Origin: Pyrenochaeta sp. MPI-SDFR-AT-0127
Lineage: Eukaryota > Ascomycota > Dothideomycetes > Pleosporales > Cucurbitariaceae
Direction of reading: 5' to 3'
NCBI GenBank assembly: GCA_020747015.1
Contig: JAGTJM010000082.1
Location: 60,246-124,245, forward strand
Length of the DNA stretch: 64,000 nucleotides
Shown: positions 1 to 12,843 of the stretch, in pieces
Layout of the letters: every line of letters begins with the position of its first letter
Numbering within the stretch: the first letter of the stretch is position 1
The notes under the pieces: model-generated
What the model was told of the DNA's origin: nothing
Seen by the model: only the letters and a program-made list of their open reading frames with translations
Databases searched by the model: none
Translations under genes and position numbers: made by a program

Positions 1-298
1 TGCATACGCATAGCATGTCATGTTTTGTACATTAGACCCACGGCCCGAATGATACCCCAAATACGCCACAGGACGTAAAGAAAGTAATATTCTTTAAAAT
101 TGTGCAAGCCCCATAAAGAATAGAGTGTTCAGCAAAGCAGAAAAAAGCATGGGTAGGTATCATGCTGGACTCCAACAATGCTTATAATTCCCACACGACT
201 CCCAAACAAGACTGAGACTTGGGACTGTAAACCACCAACGCCGTTGTCAAACATACCACCCTCCCACAAAACAGTGGATGAACCAGAGATAAGAAACA

Positions 299-2239
299 TC
301 AAACTGGCGCGGTCTTTCTCAATTTCTTTCGCTCCGCAAGTCGCCGTCTCGCTTGCTCCTTCCTATCGACGGACAATAGCTCGACCCGATCCCCTTGGAC
401 TTGCGTTGAGCCTTCTGCGTGATGAGACGTAGCCTTCGACAGGTCAAATCGTGAATCGGTAGAAGGTTGTAGGACGACTGATTCGGCCTCTTTCGAGGTC
501 TTAGAATTCTGCCTCTCGGAATCGGATTTGTGACTGATCTTTGGCGCTGTGCCATTCGACTCCGCACTTTCCATTCGAGCTGGCCGCTCCTTACCCTGGG
601 CTCGGATTGTGGCCCGATCGACTTTTTCAGAGCCAAGCGCAGCATTGTCATTTCGTCGATCAAAGCTTGTTGAATGTACTGTCTTTTTAGCAGTCGACAC
701 CGACTTGGTCGATCGGTGTTGTCTAGGTGGAGGGTTCCATGCTGGCCGGGAATATGGCTGACCAGAAAATCCGGGCATTGCCATCCTGTCCACCTGCGGT
801 ATTGAACTTTCCTGCATATCTAGCCACGGATCAGGGGAAGGCATTGGGAGTGGGCTGGACGGAAGCGCAGTAACAGGCACCATGGGCCCTGTATTCTCTT
901 TGCTTGGGTCCGTCCTTCGGATCCTGAGCGGTGACTTTGGGGCTTGCTCTGGCGTGGCTGCCTCTAGTATGGGGCCGGAATTAATTGCAGAGATCTGCCC
1001 ATGCGCATGGGGTGATTTGCCTAGTATGACCGACAGTTCGCCTTCCGCTGTTCCTAGCTTAGGAAGAGCATGTGAGCGGGTAGACCTATCTGGCATCGAC
1101 TGGCGACGATTTCGCCCAGGCTTTGGCGATGAATTCTCCTTGCTCGAGGAAGCCATGCTATTGGAGGGATTGAACGGCGTCTCGACTACTCCGTCTTGTT
1201 CTGGCAGACACTGTATAGCTTCTCTGCCTGCATCTTCAAAGATTTGAAAAGGCGCTCGACTTTGACACTCTGATGAGGGCATTGTGATCGACCTCTCCAA
1301 AGTAGCCACGCGCGCTTTCAGTGCAGCCACCTCGATCTTAGCAGCTGCGCTCTCAGCGGCAGCATGATGCAATCGGTCCTCGAAGCTTTTGTTCTGCTGT
1401 TCCAGTTCCCGCTCTCGTTGCCTAAACCGTTTCCGTTCCTGCTCAAGTTTGGTAGCCAGTTCTGTAACTTCGCCATCTTTCTTCATTGCAAACTTCTTCG
1501 CTAACTGCTGCTTTGCAATAACCTTCTTCATCTCCTTCTCGCTTCTCTCGGCATAGCTTTCGTACTGCTCTTTCCAATACTTTCCAGACTCAGAACGTGG
1601 TGCTCCAAGGTCAATTGTGATATCACTATCGTCTCTCGCTTTCGGCTTTTGGCCCGACTTTGGTTGCGTAGTAGTGCGTGCGTCGAGTAGAGCTTCCGTG
1701 AGCTTGGTGCGGGGCCTTTTGTCGCTTGTGGAATCAAGCTTCAACTGGGTTCCTGGCGTCCAAGGGCTGGGGAATTTACCAGGGCAGTCGTTAGGTATGC
1801 CACTTTTGCCAATATTGACCCTCTTTCCCTCATTGTCGACCACTTGTGAGCCAAATGACACTGTTTTCCTTCCTCGACTTGTTCCTGGAGTCATGAGTAT
1901 ACCACCCGGCTGTTTTGAGGGGGACAATGGCGGGGTGTCTTCCTTGGGCGCGGGAAGGTCTACGTTTTTCGCATTCGCAAGGTCTAGCTTCGCTTTCCTC
2001 TCAGCCTTGGTTGAACCTTCGTTTGCGTCGTCTGGCGCGGGAGTTCCAAATATGGCATGCTTGAAAGCTTTGACTGCGAACTGGTGGGCTGGAGTCTCAG
2101 GTGGCTCAATGAACGTGGATTCATAGTTGGATTCTATACAGATTAGAATCGAGAGTTGCACTGCACATCATTGCGGCGTACCTGGTTGGAGGTCTTCAAT
2201 CACATTGGTGATCCGCGGACCCGTAATCCACGAAAACAT
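299..2239 (-). CDS. cut12: Spindle pole body-associated protein, Cut12 type
   Basis: Two exons: 2239-2182 and 2133-299, with a 48-nt intron; about 630 residues. Exon 1 encodes MFSWITGPRITNVIEDLQP and continues after splicing into a conserved stretch with NYESTFIEPPETPAHQFAVK, which is the signature of the fungal Cut12 domain at the extreme N-terminus. The rest is low complexity and rich in Ser, Pro and Lys, with one long charged segment around residues 200-305 (Lys/Glu/Gln heptads, e.g. EQERKRFRQRERELEQQ) that should form a coiled coil. In fission yeast Cut12 sits at the spindle pole body, is needed to make a bipolar spindle and helps activate Polo kinase; the same role here is inferred from family. 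The intron-less reading would need a non-AUG start inside the intron, so the spliced start is preferred. The gene is divergent from GCN2. No TM segment or catalytic motif is visible. Confidence 0.85.
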
Positions 2240-2705
2240 CGTGATGATATGACGCTCAGGTTCAGAATATATACTCAGACCCTGTTAGTGTCGAGCAAGT
2301 TGCCGGTGACCGTAACTGGATCGCGAGGGTGGTTTGGCTGGTTTGTTTGGCGGCTTTGTTTACTCGCGGAAACGAAGGCTTAGCGCTCGATTGAACGCGG
2401 TGATGCGGACCGCTATGGCAGAGAACTAATCCCGAGTACTCCCATAGCAATTTCCAGTAGGTATACCACTAACAACTCAAATCGTGGGAAGGCGCGAGGT
2501 TGCGTGTTTTGCGCGCTGTGGACCCTTGAGACTTGAGGAAGTCGCGTCTGGCAACTAGCCTAGCACCTGCAGGGATTGGTGCGAAAGCGGGGCTAGCGTC
2601 CTTTGCCCCCCACTAACTGTGACTTGCTATGTGTGCTGGCGACTGACGAAGTCTTCGCACTTCGTCTTAATCCGCGCTCTTTCACTCAAACGTTGAATAA
2701 TCAAC

Positions 2706-2813
2706 ATGTCTGCAGTGTGAAGGGCGGCAGCTTCGGCTGCTAGTCTCTCCGTCAATCTTTCCATGACGGCGCTTTCAACCATCCACAAGTCAGCTCAATA
2801 TGGCGCCGCATAA
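2706..2813 (+). promoter_or_regulatory. Two upstream AUG ORFs ahead of GCN2, one overlapping its start
   Basis: Two short AUG ORFs lie in the 560-bp intergene just before the GCN2 start at 2800. The first (2706-2720) encodes only four residues. The second begins at 2763 and stops at 2811-2813, so its 16 codons run out of frame over the GCN2 start codon. If both lie in the mRNA leader, ribosomes would have to bypass or reinitiate to reach GCN2. The transcription start is not visible, so presence in the mRNA is inferred. Confidence 0.45.
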
Positions 2814-5800
2814 GACACCGCGCAACAAAAAACACCAGCATAATGTTTCCACATCGAACTGGAAAGATGGTATCGGACCGACGAGTCCTGTCCATGAGAT
2901 GCAGCCTGTGCGCCCTTCAATGGTGTCACAGCCCTCAGAGACCTACGAGAAGGCACAGGAAGACGAACGCGAAGTCCTAAAGGCAATTTTCATGGAAGAT
3001 TATGAGGAATCCGAGGCTACAGGAGCATGGAGTGTATGTTTTGTAAAGTTCATTGTGTTCACAATAGGCACACTGGTCTTATGGCCATGACTCTAGTCTG
3101 GCTCAGCAAAGGGCTGACGTAAATGTAGAAAACAACCGACCGTGTATTGCGCTTGAAGCTGAAGTCGTTCTCGAATCACGACATCTCAGTCACGCTCTGC
3201 GCAAAAATCAGTGCAACCTATCCAAAATCGTTACCCTCACTCACCCTAGAAGGAGGAAGCAACCTGAGAAACAGCACCCGAAACAAGATCCAAGGGCTAC
3301 TGAAGACTCGGCCAAAGGAACTTGTCGGCGAAGTAATGATTCATGAAATAGCAACAGCCATCCAGGACGCTCTTGAAGATGAAGTAGCTGTTCGCGAAAA
3401 CGACGGTACCTTTGAGAATTTGGACGAGGAACGGGCTGTTCAGGAAGCTGAAGCAGTCGAGATTGCTAAGCAACAAGAAGAAGATCTCCAGAAAAAGAGA
3501 GACGAAGAAAAAGCGGAGGAAGAACGCGTCTTGCAACAGATGGTCCGGGATGAAATGCGGCGCAAAGATCTGATGGCCAAGCGCAAGAACAGAGCATCAA
3601 ATATCACACCGACCTCGTATTTTCCCACGGAGGCTAACGTCAATTACGTTTCATTTGATAGGGCCGTCATCCTGCAGCATGAGGATACAATGATAGATTG
3701 TAGTGCAGTGGAAGGTTTACTTCCATTTCGTAGAGGGCCAATCACTGAAGAACTGCTGGTAAAGCCTGTTGGTAATGCTAGTACAGTCACACTGGTTCTG
3801 AAACGCGCTCGCGTAGGTGGCGGCAACTCTGCTGCTGGGCCTCAATTAAAAAAGGCGATTATGGAGTTTGAAGAGGAGATGGAGGAGATCAAGAGAATAC
3901 GGCAAGCCGCTGTCATGACTGTCCTTGATTTCAAAATCGAACACCTACCTGACTCTGGCTGGGAAATCAACATCTTGATGGAGCATGCTAATAAAGGCTC
4001 TTTGGGTGAAAAGCTCGAGGACGATGGACATATTGCTCTTCCAAAAGTACGCTCTTGGACTATCGAACTTCTAGAGGCACTCGACTTTTATCATCGAAAT
4101 GGCGTTGTTCACAAACGAATACATCCCAACAACATCCTCTTGAGGAAATCAACAAATGGAAGCCTTGCAGTGAATCTGGCAGATGCGGGCTTTCAGGAGA
4201 GTCTACATCATTTGAAGAATCTTTGTAGAGGCGAACAAACTTCAGCAACTTCGAGGTCAGCTTTTTGGGTTGCTGCTGAGCTTACACAAGATGCCCGTCG
4301 AACGCGGAAAACGGACGTTTGGGATTTGGGAGTTGTGTTTCTCCAGATGCTATTCGGGATCGATGCTCCGCAGAAGTACAGTTCCCCAAAGGAGTTGTCA
4401 GACACGCTTGGTTGTTCTGAACCACTTCAAGAGATCATGCGGAAATTCTTCAAGCCTGACCCCAAGAAACGGCCTTCTGCTTTCGACATTATTCCATGCG
4501 AGTTTCTTCGCGACGATGTTCCAGTACTTGAACAGCCTTCTACGCCAATGCGATCTAGACATTCCTCAACATCGTTAGGCCACTACAAACTTCGTCGCGA
4601 GTCTTCAACTGGCATTGGAGGATCTTACTCCCGATATGCAACTGATTGGGTTGAACAAGGCCGGCTAGGCAAAGGTGGCTACGGCGAGGTCGTGAAAGCT
4701 CGCAACAAAGTAGATGGCCGCATTTATGCTATCAAGAAGATAAAACAAAAGTCTGCTTCGGCACTCACGGAGGTTCTTTCTGAGGTGATGCTCTTGTCAC
4801 GGCTTAACCACAGCTGTGTAGTTCGCTACTATACAGCTTGGCCAGAAGAGGATGTTCCTGGTTTCTCGGAGGCAGAAGAGGATGAATCTACGACCTTCAA
4901 TGCGGACGACTCCGAGTCCGATACCGACATTTCGCAAGAGGCAGTTGATGACGTAGGATTCAGTAGGAGCACTGGAGGCTTGGATTTCATCAGTTCAAGT
5001 GGCTACCCTAAGATTGAATTTGGTTCCGATGTCGAGTCGGAGGACGATGACGGTGCCATAGTATTCGGTTCCGACTCTGGTAAGCAATATTGTGATCAAT
5101 ATTCTACCAGCCTTATTACACAGCTGACATCTATCTAGAGGACGAGACAGGAACTGCCAGTGTTGGTCCTCGTTCGCCTATGGTAAAAAAGCGGACTTTC
5201 TCTAGCTCCACTCCTGCTCGATCATCGCGATCTATCCTGTACATCCAAATGGAGTTCTGTGAGAAGCAGACGCTTCGTGATCTTATTCGCAGGGACCTAT
5301 ATGACGATCAGGATGAATACTGGAGATTGTTCCGACAGATTCTGGAAGGCCTGGCTCACATCCACGGTCATGGCATTATACATCGCGATCTCAAACCCGA
5401 CAACATTTTCATCGACGTGGCAAAAATCCCAAAGATCGGTGATTTTGGACTGGCCACTAGCGGTCAATACCAAAGACCAGATAAGAAGATATCTGCGGGC
5501 ATTCAGGATGGAGACATGACTCGAAGCGTCGGTACTGCCCTTTACGTGGCACCAGAACTCAGCTCGAGCGTCACGGGGAACTACAACGACAAGGTAGATA
5601 TGTACTCTATGGGCATTATCTTCTTCGAGATGTGCTTTCCACTGAAGACAGCTATGGAGAGAGATAAAGTTATTCGAACCTTACGTGAACGGAAGCATGA
5701 CCTTCCCCCGGACTTCGAAACACCCGAGAAGTCTCTTCAAGGAAGCATCATCAAGTCTCTTATTAGTCACCGACCTTCTGAGCGACCCAGTTGCACAGAA

Positions 5801-7813
5801 CTACTGCGGAGCGGGAAAGTACCAGTGCAGATCGAAGACGAGGCGGTCAAGGAGGCTCTCAAAGCTCTCTCCGACCGTGACTCCCCGCACTACGCGAAGA
5901 TGATGGCTGCCCTGTTCTCTCAGAAGCCAGAAACGCAAGCAAAGGACTATGCTTGGGACATGGGTAGTACCACACAAACCATCAAGGCCAATGATGTGCT
6001 GTTGCAGAATCTCGTCAGAGATCGATTAGCAACGGTCTTCCGAAGTCATGGCGCGGTTGAGGTTCAACGCCAGTTACTTCTTCCTTGGTCGGATCATTAC
6101 GCGAACAACAACGTGGTGAAGCTTTTTGATCCTTCTGGAACCCTCGTCCAGCTACCTTATGACCTGACATTGCCCTATGCGCGAAGCATCGGTCGAGGCG
6201 CCCCATTCTTGGAGAAAACATTCACCATAGGGCACGTATATCGTGACAATTATGGAGGCGCACCGCGAAGCAATGGGGAAGCTGATTTTGATATTCTTTC
6301 ATACGACACGCTCGACCTTGCCCTGAAAGAGGCCGAAGTGATAAAGGTGGTTGACGAAATCATAGACGAATTTCCTTCATTTGGATCTACGCCCATGTGC
6401 ATTCATCTGAATCATGCGGACCTATTGGACATGATCATGGAGTTCTGCAGAATCAGTACTTCACAGCGATCGGCTGTTAAGGCGGTCTTGAGTAAACTTA
6501 ACATCTCGAAAAACAACTGGCAGGCTATCCGCAACGACTTGCGTTCTTCAGAAATTGGTATCTCATCAACATCACTGGACGATTTAGCACGCTTCGACTG
6601 GAGAGATACGCCTGAGAAAGCATTCTCGAAGGTGCGACGCATATTTGAGGGTACGAAGTATCTCGACCGAACGCACGCAATCTTCGCACACCTTAGCTCT
6701 GTCGTCAAGTATATGAAATTATGGAATGTGAAGCGGAAGATTTACATCAGTGTCCTGAGCAGCTTCAATGAGAAATTTTATTCTGGTGGAATTCTCTTTC
6801 AGTGCTTGTTCGATACAAAGCAGCGCGAGGTGCTCGCTGCAGGGGGACGATACGACAAACTGATTGAAGAGCACCGACCAAGAGGCCCAGGGCATTCGCA
6901 TCCTACTACCGGATATCATGCTGTTGGTGTCAATCTTGGATGGGACAGGCTGGTCAACTCCATGAATCGATACCTTAAAAAACCGGAGAGATCAGCATTC
7001 CTCAAGAAGCATGCTGAAGAAGACACTCCATCAGTGTCCTGGATGCCGCGCCGTTGTGACTGCTTAGTAGCAAGCTTTGACTCCAACGTGCTCCGTTCCG
7101 CTGGTGTCAAGATGGTATCCGAACTGATTTCTCACGGTTATACAGCAGAGCTAGCTGTTGATGCTCATTCGATCGAGGACATCCTCCGTCACTACCGGGA
7201 CGATAGACATAGCTGGGTCATTGTGATCAAGCACGGTGTCGCACCGGACAAGCCTGAATTAAAAGTCAAATCGATTGCTAAGAAAGAAGACACTGACCTT
7301 CGCACTGGAGATCTACTCAATTATCTTCGTAATGAACTACGAGACCGAGAAGGGCGCGAGGGCAGTGCAGCTCAACGCCTTACAAGGGCCGCCACTGCCC
7401 CTGCTTCGTCCTCCACGACAGCTGCCAAGTCAAACGTCGATGTACTCATTGCCCAACACCGTTCCAAGAAAAGCAATAAATGGTCTATTGTCGAAGCCGC
7501 ACAGACGCGATCCACAGAACTTCTCTCTGAGTTCCAGTCCGCGCCCATCGCAGCCATCGAATCCAAAGAGGAGATCATGGGTCTCATCAAAGAAACACGG
7601 CTCAGTGACCCTGACTCTTGGCGCCATGCGATTCAAAAGACACCCATAGCCGAACGTAAGTACTTGCAGGAGTTGCACGATCTGCTACTCAAGTACAAGT
7701 CAAAGTGGGAGACAATGAAGAATGAAGAGGGGAAAGGAAGCAATGATGTTGGGAAGGCTTTCGTGTACAATTTCAGAACTGGAGGATGTTTACTTTATGA
7801 TCTGGAGAGTTGA
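2800..7813 (+). CDS. GCN2: eIF2alpha kinase GCN2
   Basis: Three exons: 2800-3033, 3129-5079 and 5139-7813; about 1,619 residues, the usual length for fungal GCN2. The kinase phosphorylates eIF2alpha when uncharged tRNA accumulates, lowering general translation and inducing amino-acid biosynthesis. Visible domain order: N-terminal RWD domain (about 50-155, binds GCN1), a charged helix, a pseudokinase domain (about 240-500, no HRD or DFG), the active kinase (glycine loop GRLGKGGYGEVV near 589, acidic insert, HRDLKPDN at 810, DFG at 830), a histidyl-tRNA-synthetase-like domain (about 890-1330) and a basic C-terminal dimerisation and ribosome-binding region. Intron 2 falls in the acidic kinase insert. 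The first intron splits the RWD domain; its exit restores the AWS-KTTDRVLRLKLK continuity expected of RWD. Upstream AUGs are described separately. Identity is firm; exact first AUG is likely but not proven. Confidence 0.95.
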
Positions 7814-8785
7814 TAAATAATTGAACCAAAAAGCATAGGACGTTCATCCGCGCAGCCAATACACTCAAATACGTCGATTTAGCTAACGTACGTGAGTACC
7901 GAAGAAATGGATCAATATATAACTGCAATCAAACTTTTCAGTGCACTTTTGTAAAACTGTGTGTTCCTATGCACCTTTCCGCGATGTCCCGATCCTTAGA
8001 ATTATTAGTTATAAATAATCGGCGTGTCTCAATATCTTCTCTTCGGGCTTCTTCTGCCCGTCCTTCGGATGGAAGATGTTACAATATGGTCAGCCAAGGT
8101 ACGCCTTAGACATCAAGCTAGACTGCTTAGAACCATGACGACTAATGCTAACTTTGGGCTAAGATGATTTCATTGATACTCCTCGCGATGTTATATATGT
8201 TAACAATCGGGGTACTTGAAGTTCGCTCTAGCACAAGAACTTGTCCTGAAATGCAGGTGTAGTGTACTTTATTGATATGGCGTTGCTATTCCGTAGTGGA
8301 TTTTCCCGAAGCCGTTATGGCCAGTGCACAGTTTCCTGATACTTTTTGTTCGACCTGAAGTGTGTCTGGGGGATTTTATTTGTTCTGGTGTTTGTTACGC
8401 TACTATTGGCAGCACACTTATCGGCAGCATAGGCTGCTGTAGACTTGTGGGTTGAAACATCAAAATCCGCTGCTAAAGCGTGGCCATTTCAGAAACGTCA
8501 AATTAGGTTGTTTCTTGCTCTATATACCTCCTGCGGGTGACGTCCCTTGGAGCGGGGTAAAACGTAATAGGCCAAGCCATGCCTCCTTTCCGGTGAACAA
8601 AGAATGCCAAGTATGCACCGAGGGCAACACCTGAAGCCTGAGTGCCTTCCTACCTTCATTCAAAACATCGTATCACCCGTGCTCAGCAACTCTTGCCTCG
8701 CCAATCGTTGCTTGTGGGAGCAACATGCTAGATCGTCACTGCCTTCGCAGTCCGTCGGGAGATAACAGGGTGGCATCCGATCGCA
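7814..8785. other. Intergenic, no gene recognised
   Basis: This stretch holds the GCN2 3' region and the promoter of the NLR gene. Its only open frame (8452-8634) has no recognisable protein signature. An upstream AUG at 8725 opens a frame of about 40 codons that overlaps the NLR start out of frame. No RNA gene or repeat was seen. Confidence 0.5.
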
Positions 8786-11700
8786 ATGCCGCGTTCCAAA
8801 GGTGGCAAAGCAACTCATACCAGGCGTCCTCTGCGCTTACTTTATCGTGACAAAAAGCTCGAGACCTTGTATGAAATATGTACTGCAGCTACAATAATGT
8901 TACTCATGCGTACCAGATTTGTGGCAGTGGCCGGTATAGGCACCAAGCGGCCGAGCAACTGGACTGACGAGGCTGGCAAACTATGGCTAGCCAGAGTTCA
9001 GGCTCCTAGTATTGGTCTATTCTCATACGAGCACGACATCAGTAATTCAGATACCGATCTATGGCCAAGCCTTATTGAGCATGGGCAACATCTCCTGATG
9101 TCTATCGTAACGTTGGTCGACAGAACAGCAGGTACTGAACCCGCACATCCTTCGTGGCCAAGTTGGCTCACAATTCTCCAGCTTCGTAACTGCGCTATTC
9201 TCCTAGTCGGTCACAGCCTAGGAGGCTTCATTGTTAAAGAGGTATTCTTCTATCGTCCACTCCCACTCCTGAGCTATTGTATCTGCTGACTAGATCTAGA
9301 CACTCCGCTTGGCCTACGAGCGTACAGAACAGCAATACAATTCTTTTAAGAAGTCTTTGGCGGGTGTCATACTTCTAGGCACTCCTCATTCGATTTCTGA
9401 GGTCGAAGAAAAATGGCAAAATGTTGCTCTTCTTCCTCACCTTGCAGGTTTGGGTCTCAAAGCGCCATCGTTGGAACATGAGAACATAAAAAAACTGGCC
9501 CAGAGCTCACTAGCTTTTGACCAAAGCGAAGTAGTGTGTCCGATACTTACTGTCTGCGAAGCTCGTGAAACAAGATTAAAGCATTTGTTTGGCTCAAGGC
9601 GGGTCAAGGTGCACACCCAACTAAGCAATGCTACCCACTTGTGACTAACCACTGAGACAGCTCGTGGAACAGGATTTTGCGCGCACTGGAAGTAGGGAGG
9701 AGTACATTGTCGTGGTGGATTGCGATCACAAGGATCTTTGCAATGTTGGCAATGAGGCGGAAGTGCGAAATTTTATAGCGACCGCGCTCGAAGTCTCTCG
9801 TCTCCGCATTTCAAGCGGCTCACCACAATGTAAGCAACGACTTTTTTCACACACGATTTGGTCTTTGATCCCCTAATGCTTCGGCAATGAACAGCTGGCA
9901 CCGAAGCAGACGAGCTTGACGAGCCTGCGTACGATTTAATTGATACTATTTCAACCCCACGAACATCTCCGGATACAGTCCCGGCTTCTGCTATATCCTC
10001 CGGCCTCGGATTTGAGCTGATACCCATAATGTCCAATCTGAAGCTCGACGGTGTAAAACTACCATGCTATTCTGTTCCAGTCGCACGAAACAAAGACTTC
10101 TATGGCCGCCAAAACATCCTCGACGAGATAGACCAATTTTTCTCCGCACCAGGAATATCTCATAGGGAAGATGGTGATCCCTCTAGAAGCTTCGCACTTT
10201 GCGGCCCAGGTGGCATGGGTAAAACCCAGATTGCAACAGAATACGTTCATCGTTGCAAAGCCTCCAACGCCTTTGACGCTATATTCTGGGTCTATGCGGA
10301 TAAGCCATCGAAAATATCTGATGGAATTTCACAAATTGCTGTTAGCTTAGGCCTCGTACCGGCCGAATCGAAAGAAGCTTTAGATCCAGTCATAACAACG
10401 AACCTAGCCAAAGAGTGGCTCTCTAATCCAGCAAGATTCTCAAATTTCGCAGATGAGAAACGGAAGAGACAGCCAACATGGCTCTTGATACTAGACAATG
10501 CAAATGACATCCGGGTCCTTGAGAGGTTTTGGCCAATCGGAGGACCTGGGTGTCTTTTGGTCACCAGCCGAGATCCTTTAGCAAAGGATCCTAGTGTTTT
10601 GGCTGATTCAGGCCATGATATCGAATCGTTTAGTCCACAAGAGTCTGGTGAAATGCTTGAACGACTGACCAGGCGTAAAGGCAATGGCCCTGCTATTGGT
10701 GACAGGCTAGGGGGACTTCCACTTGCTTTAGCGCAAATGGCTGGTGTCATCATCCGAAACCATATGAGTTTCCAAGATTTTCTCGATACTTGGGACGAAA
10801 ACAAAGAACATTCAGAGCTTTTAGGATATGATCACAAACTGGGCCAATCCGACGGATACGATAAGAATCTTTCTACAGCCTGGGCAGTCGAGAGCCTTCG
10901 GCATGGTAAACTGCTTCTAGAGGTCATTTCATTCTTTGATCCAGACAGCATACAAGAAGTGATTCTAAAGCAATTTTCAACGGTTGAGTTGGTTCAATAT
11001 CCCAACACACATGGTGCATACCTCAAGGCTCGAAGAGAACTGCTTCAAACCTCACTATTAGCGAAAGATCGGACGGAAAAGAATGTTTCCGTTCATAGGA
11101 TGGTACAGGATGTCACGCGTTCTAAGATGGGTAAGGAGCAATATCAGAATATATTTGCAGCCGCACTTCATCTACTTGCACAAAAGTGGCCATACGCAGC
11201 ATTTGGCTGGCGCCATACTGTTGCCCGATGGCGAATGTGTGAGGAGCTATTCCCTCATGTCTTAAGTCTGAATGGTTATGGATCGCGCTTAATGCAAGCA
11301 TGCGACAACACCAGTATCAAGATCGAGTATTGCAAACTCATGAACGACGCCGGATGGTAAGTCAGGTCTCAGCATACGATCGCACAATCGCATAACCGTT
11401 TAGGTACTACCATGAAACGGGGCGCTTTGTCGAGTCCCAGGCTCTTATCGAACATGCTCAATCCGTTGCAGAAGCGGCACAATCAGCAGTATCACATGTT
11501 CGAAAAGAAAGTGGAACAGAAAAGGATACTGCGCAGCAGTTGATAACCCTGTTGGCCGAAACGCACCACAACCTTGGTTGCATCGGCACAGAAAGCAACC
11601 AACCCAAATTCGCGCTCTTTCACTTTCGCAAATTCAACGAAATGACGATTGCAGAGATTGATAGACAAAGGCTGAAGACTGACAAGCGACTAGCTATTTC

Positions 11701-12505
11701 TTGGAATGAGCTTGGTAATGCGTTCATGATGAACAAAATGTGGTTCGATGGTGAACGCTGCTACAAGAAATGTTTGCAAGTAGCGCAACAGATGCCAAAC
11801 TTCGCGCCTGCCCAGTTTTCCTTTCCTTATGTCAACCTCGGTCTGGCATATTGGATAACTGAGAGACTAAGCGAGGCAAAGCAGACGCTCGAAGAAGGAT
11901 TGCGACACAGAGTGGCAGCATATGGCCAGGATGATCACGAGTCCTTCATGTTAGTCCTGTTCCCAGCATGTACTACAATACATGCCTACATGCTATGAAC
12001 TGACCAGCTTGTAGAACTGGCCGCTTTTTGTATGCGCTTGGGAATGTGGCTGCCTCGAATGGTGACTTGGGCGAGAGTCTTAGCTACCATGAACGGGCGC
12101 TTCGACAATTCCTTTCTACTATTGGTAAAAATCACCATCACACAGGCGATATTCATATAAAGGTTGGAGAGCATCATCTTCGATCAGGCAATTTGAACGA
12201 GGCAGCGTCAGTACTTCCCCTCCGTCTCAAATTCTGGGCTCTGTTGACAACTAATGAACTACAGTATACATTTTGACGAGGCGTTGAGGATATTCAATGA
12301 ACATGCAATATTTCGACCAGAACTCACACGTGCGACTTTCTGGAAGAGCAGGCTTCTCAAGGCTAGCGGTCGTGTCGAAGAAGCCCGCAAGGTGAAGGAC
12401 AAAAGCGTGGAAATGTACTTTGACGTCACTCTTGGGGCAGTGCAAGACATCATTGAACCTTCACTGGCCGATTTTGATGGCATAGTAGCTTTTTGGTCGC
12501 AGTAG
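8786..12505 (+). CDS. NLR-type receptor: alpha/beta hydrolase, NB-ARC, TPR
   Basis: Seven exons: 8786-9241, 9300-9608, 9661-9829, 9895-11356, 11404-11949, 12015-12206, 12265-12505; about 1,124 residues, all junctions in phase. The N-terminal ~290 residues form a SesB-like alpha/beta hydrolase with the nucleophile elbow GHSLGG at 142-147 (Ser144); the usual 'HG' oxyanion strand reads AVAGIGT instead. The central NB-ARC NTPase has a P-loop GPGGMGKT at 415-422, Walker B LLILDNAND near 508, the sensor-like GCLLVTSRDP near 534 and GLPLA near 585. The last ~280 residues show TPR helices (e.g. TGRFLYALGNVAASNGDLGE, IHFDEALRIF). Fungal proteins of this layout are thought to sense non-self or cell damage and to trigger cell death or lipase activity after oligomerising; the ligand is unknown. 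A possible extra in-frame 48-nt intron at 8869-8916 cannot be excluded. A CorA-like gene follows on the same strand. Confidence 0.85.
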
Positions 12506-12843
12506 CGGGACTAAGTGTGCAAAGTGGGCCAATAGCATCGTAAGGATTCATAGGTTGCTGCGCGCAGACACGTTCTCGTGATGATCAAGTCTTGGCCATT
12601 TGGGCTACGCAACGCTAAATGGGCGCGCCGTTTGCCTTTTGCCTTGTGAAGAGCTCGCCTCACTTTGGACTTCTACAATATCGCCATTATTGGACAACTT
12701 TAAATATCACATCGTAGGCCTTTTTTTCGTAATTTTAGAATCATTGATATGTGTCCCATGTTTCTTTAGTCCATGACTTGCCTTGCTCCAGCTTTCACTC
12801 GCGATCAGCGACCGGCGTCGATCCGATCCGATCTTGCAAAACA
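12506..12843. other. Intergenic between NLR and CorA-like gene
   Basis: A 338-bp spacer between two genes on the same strand. It must contain the NLR 3' end and any promoter of the CorA-like gene. No open frame with a recognisable signature was seen. Confidence 0.5.
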
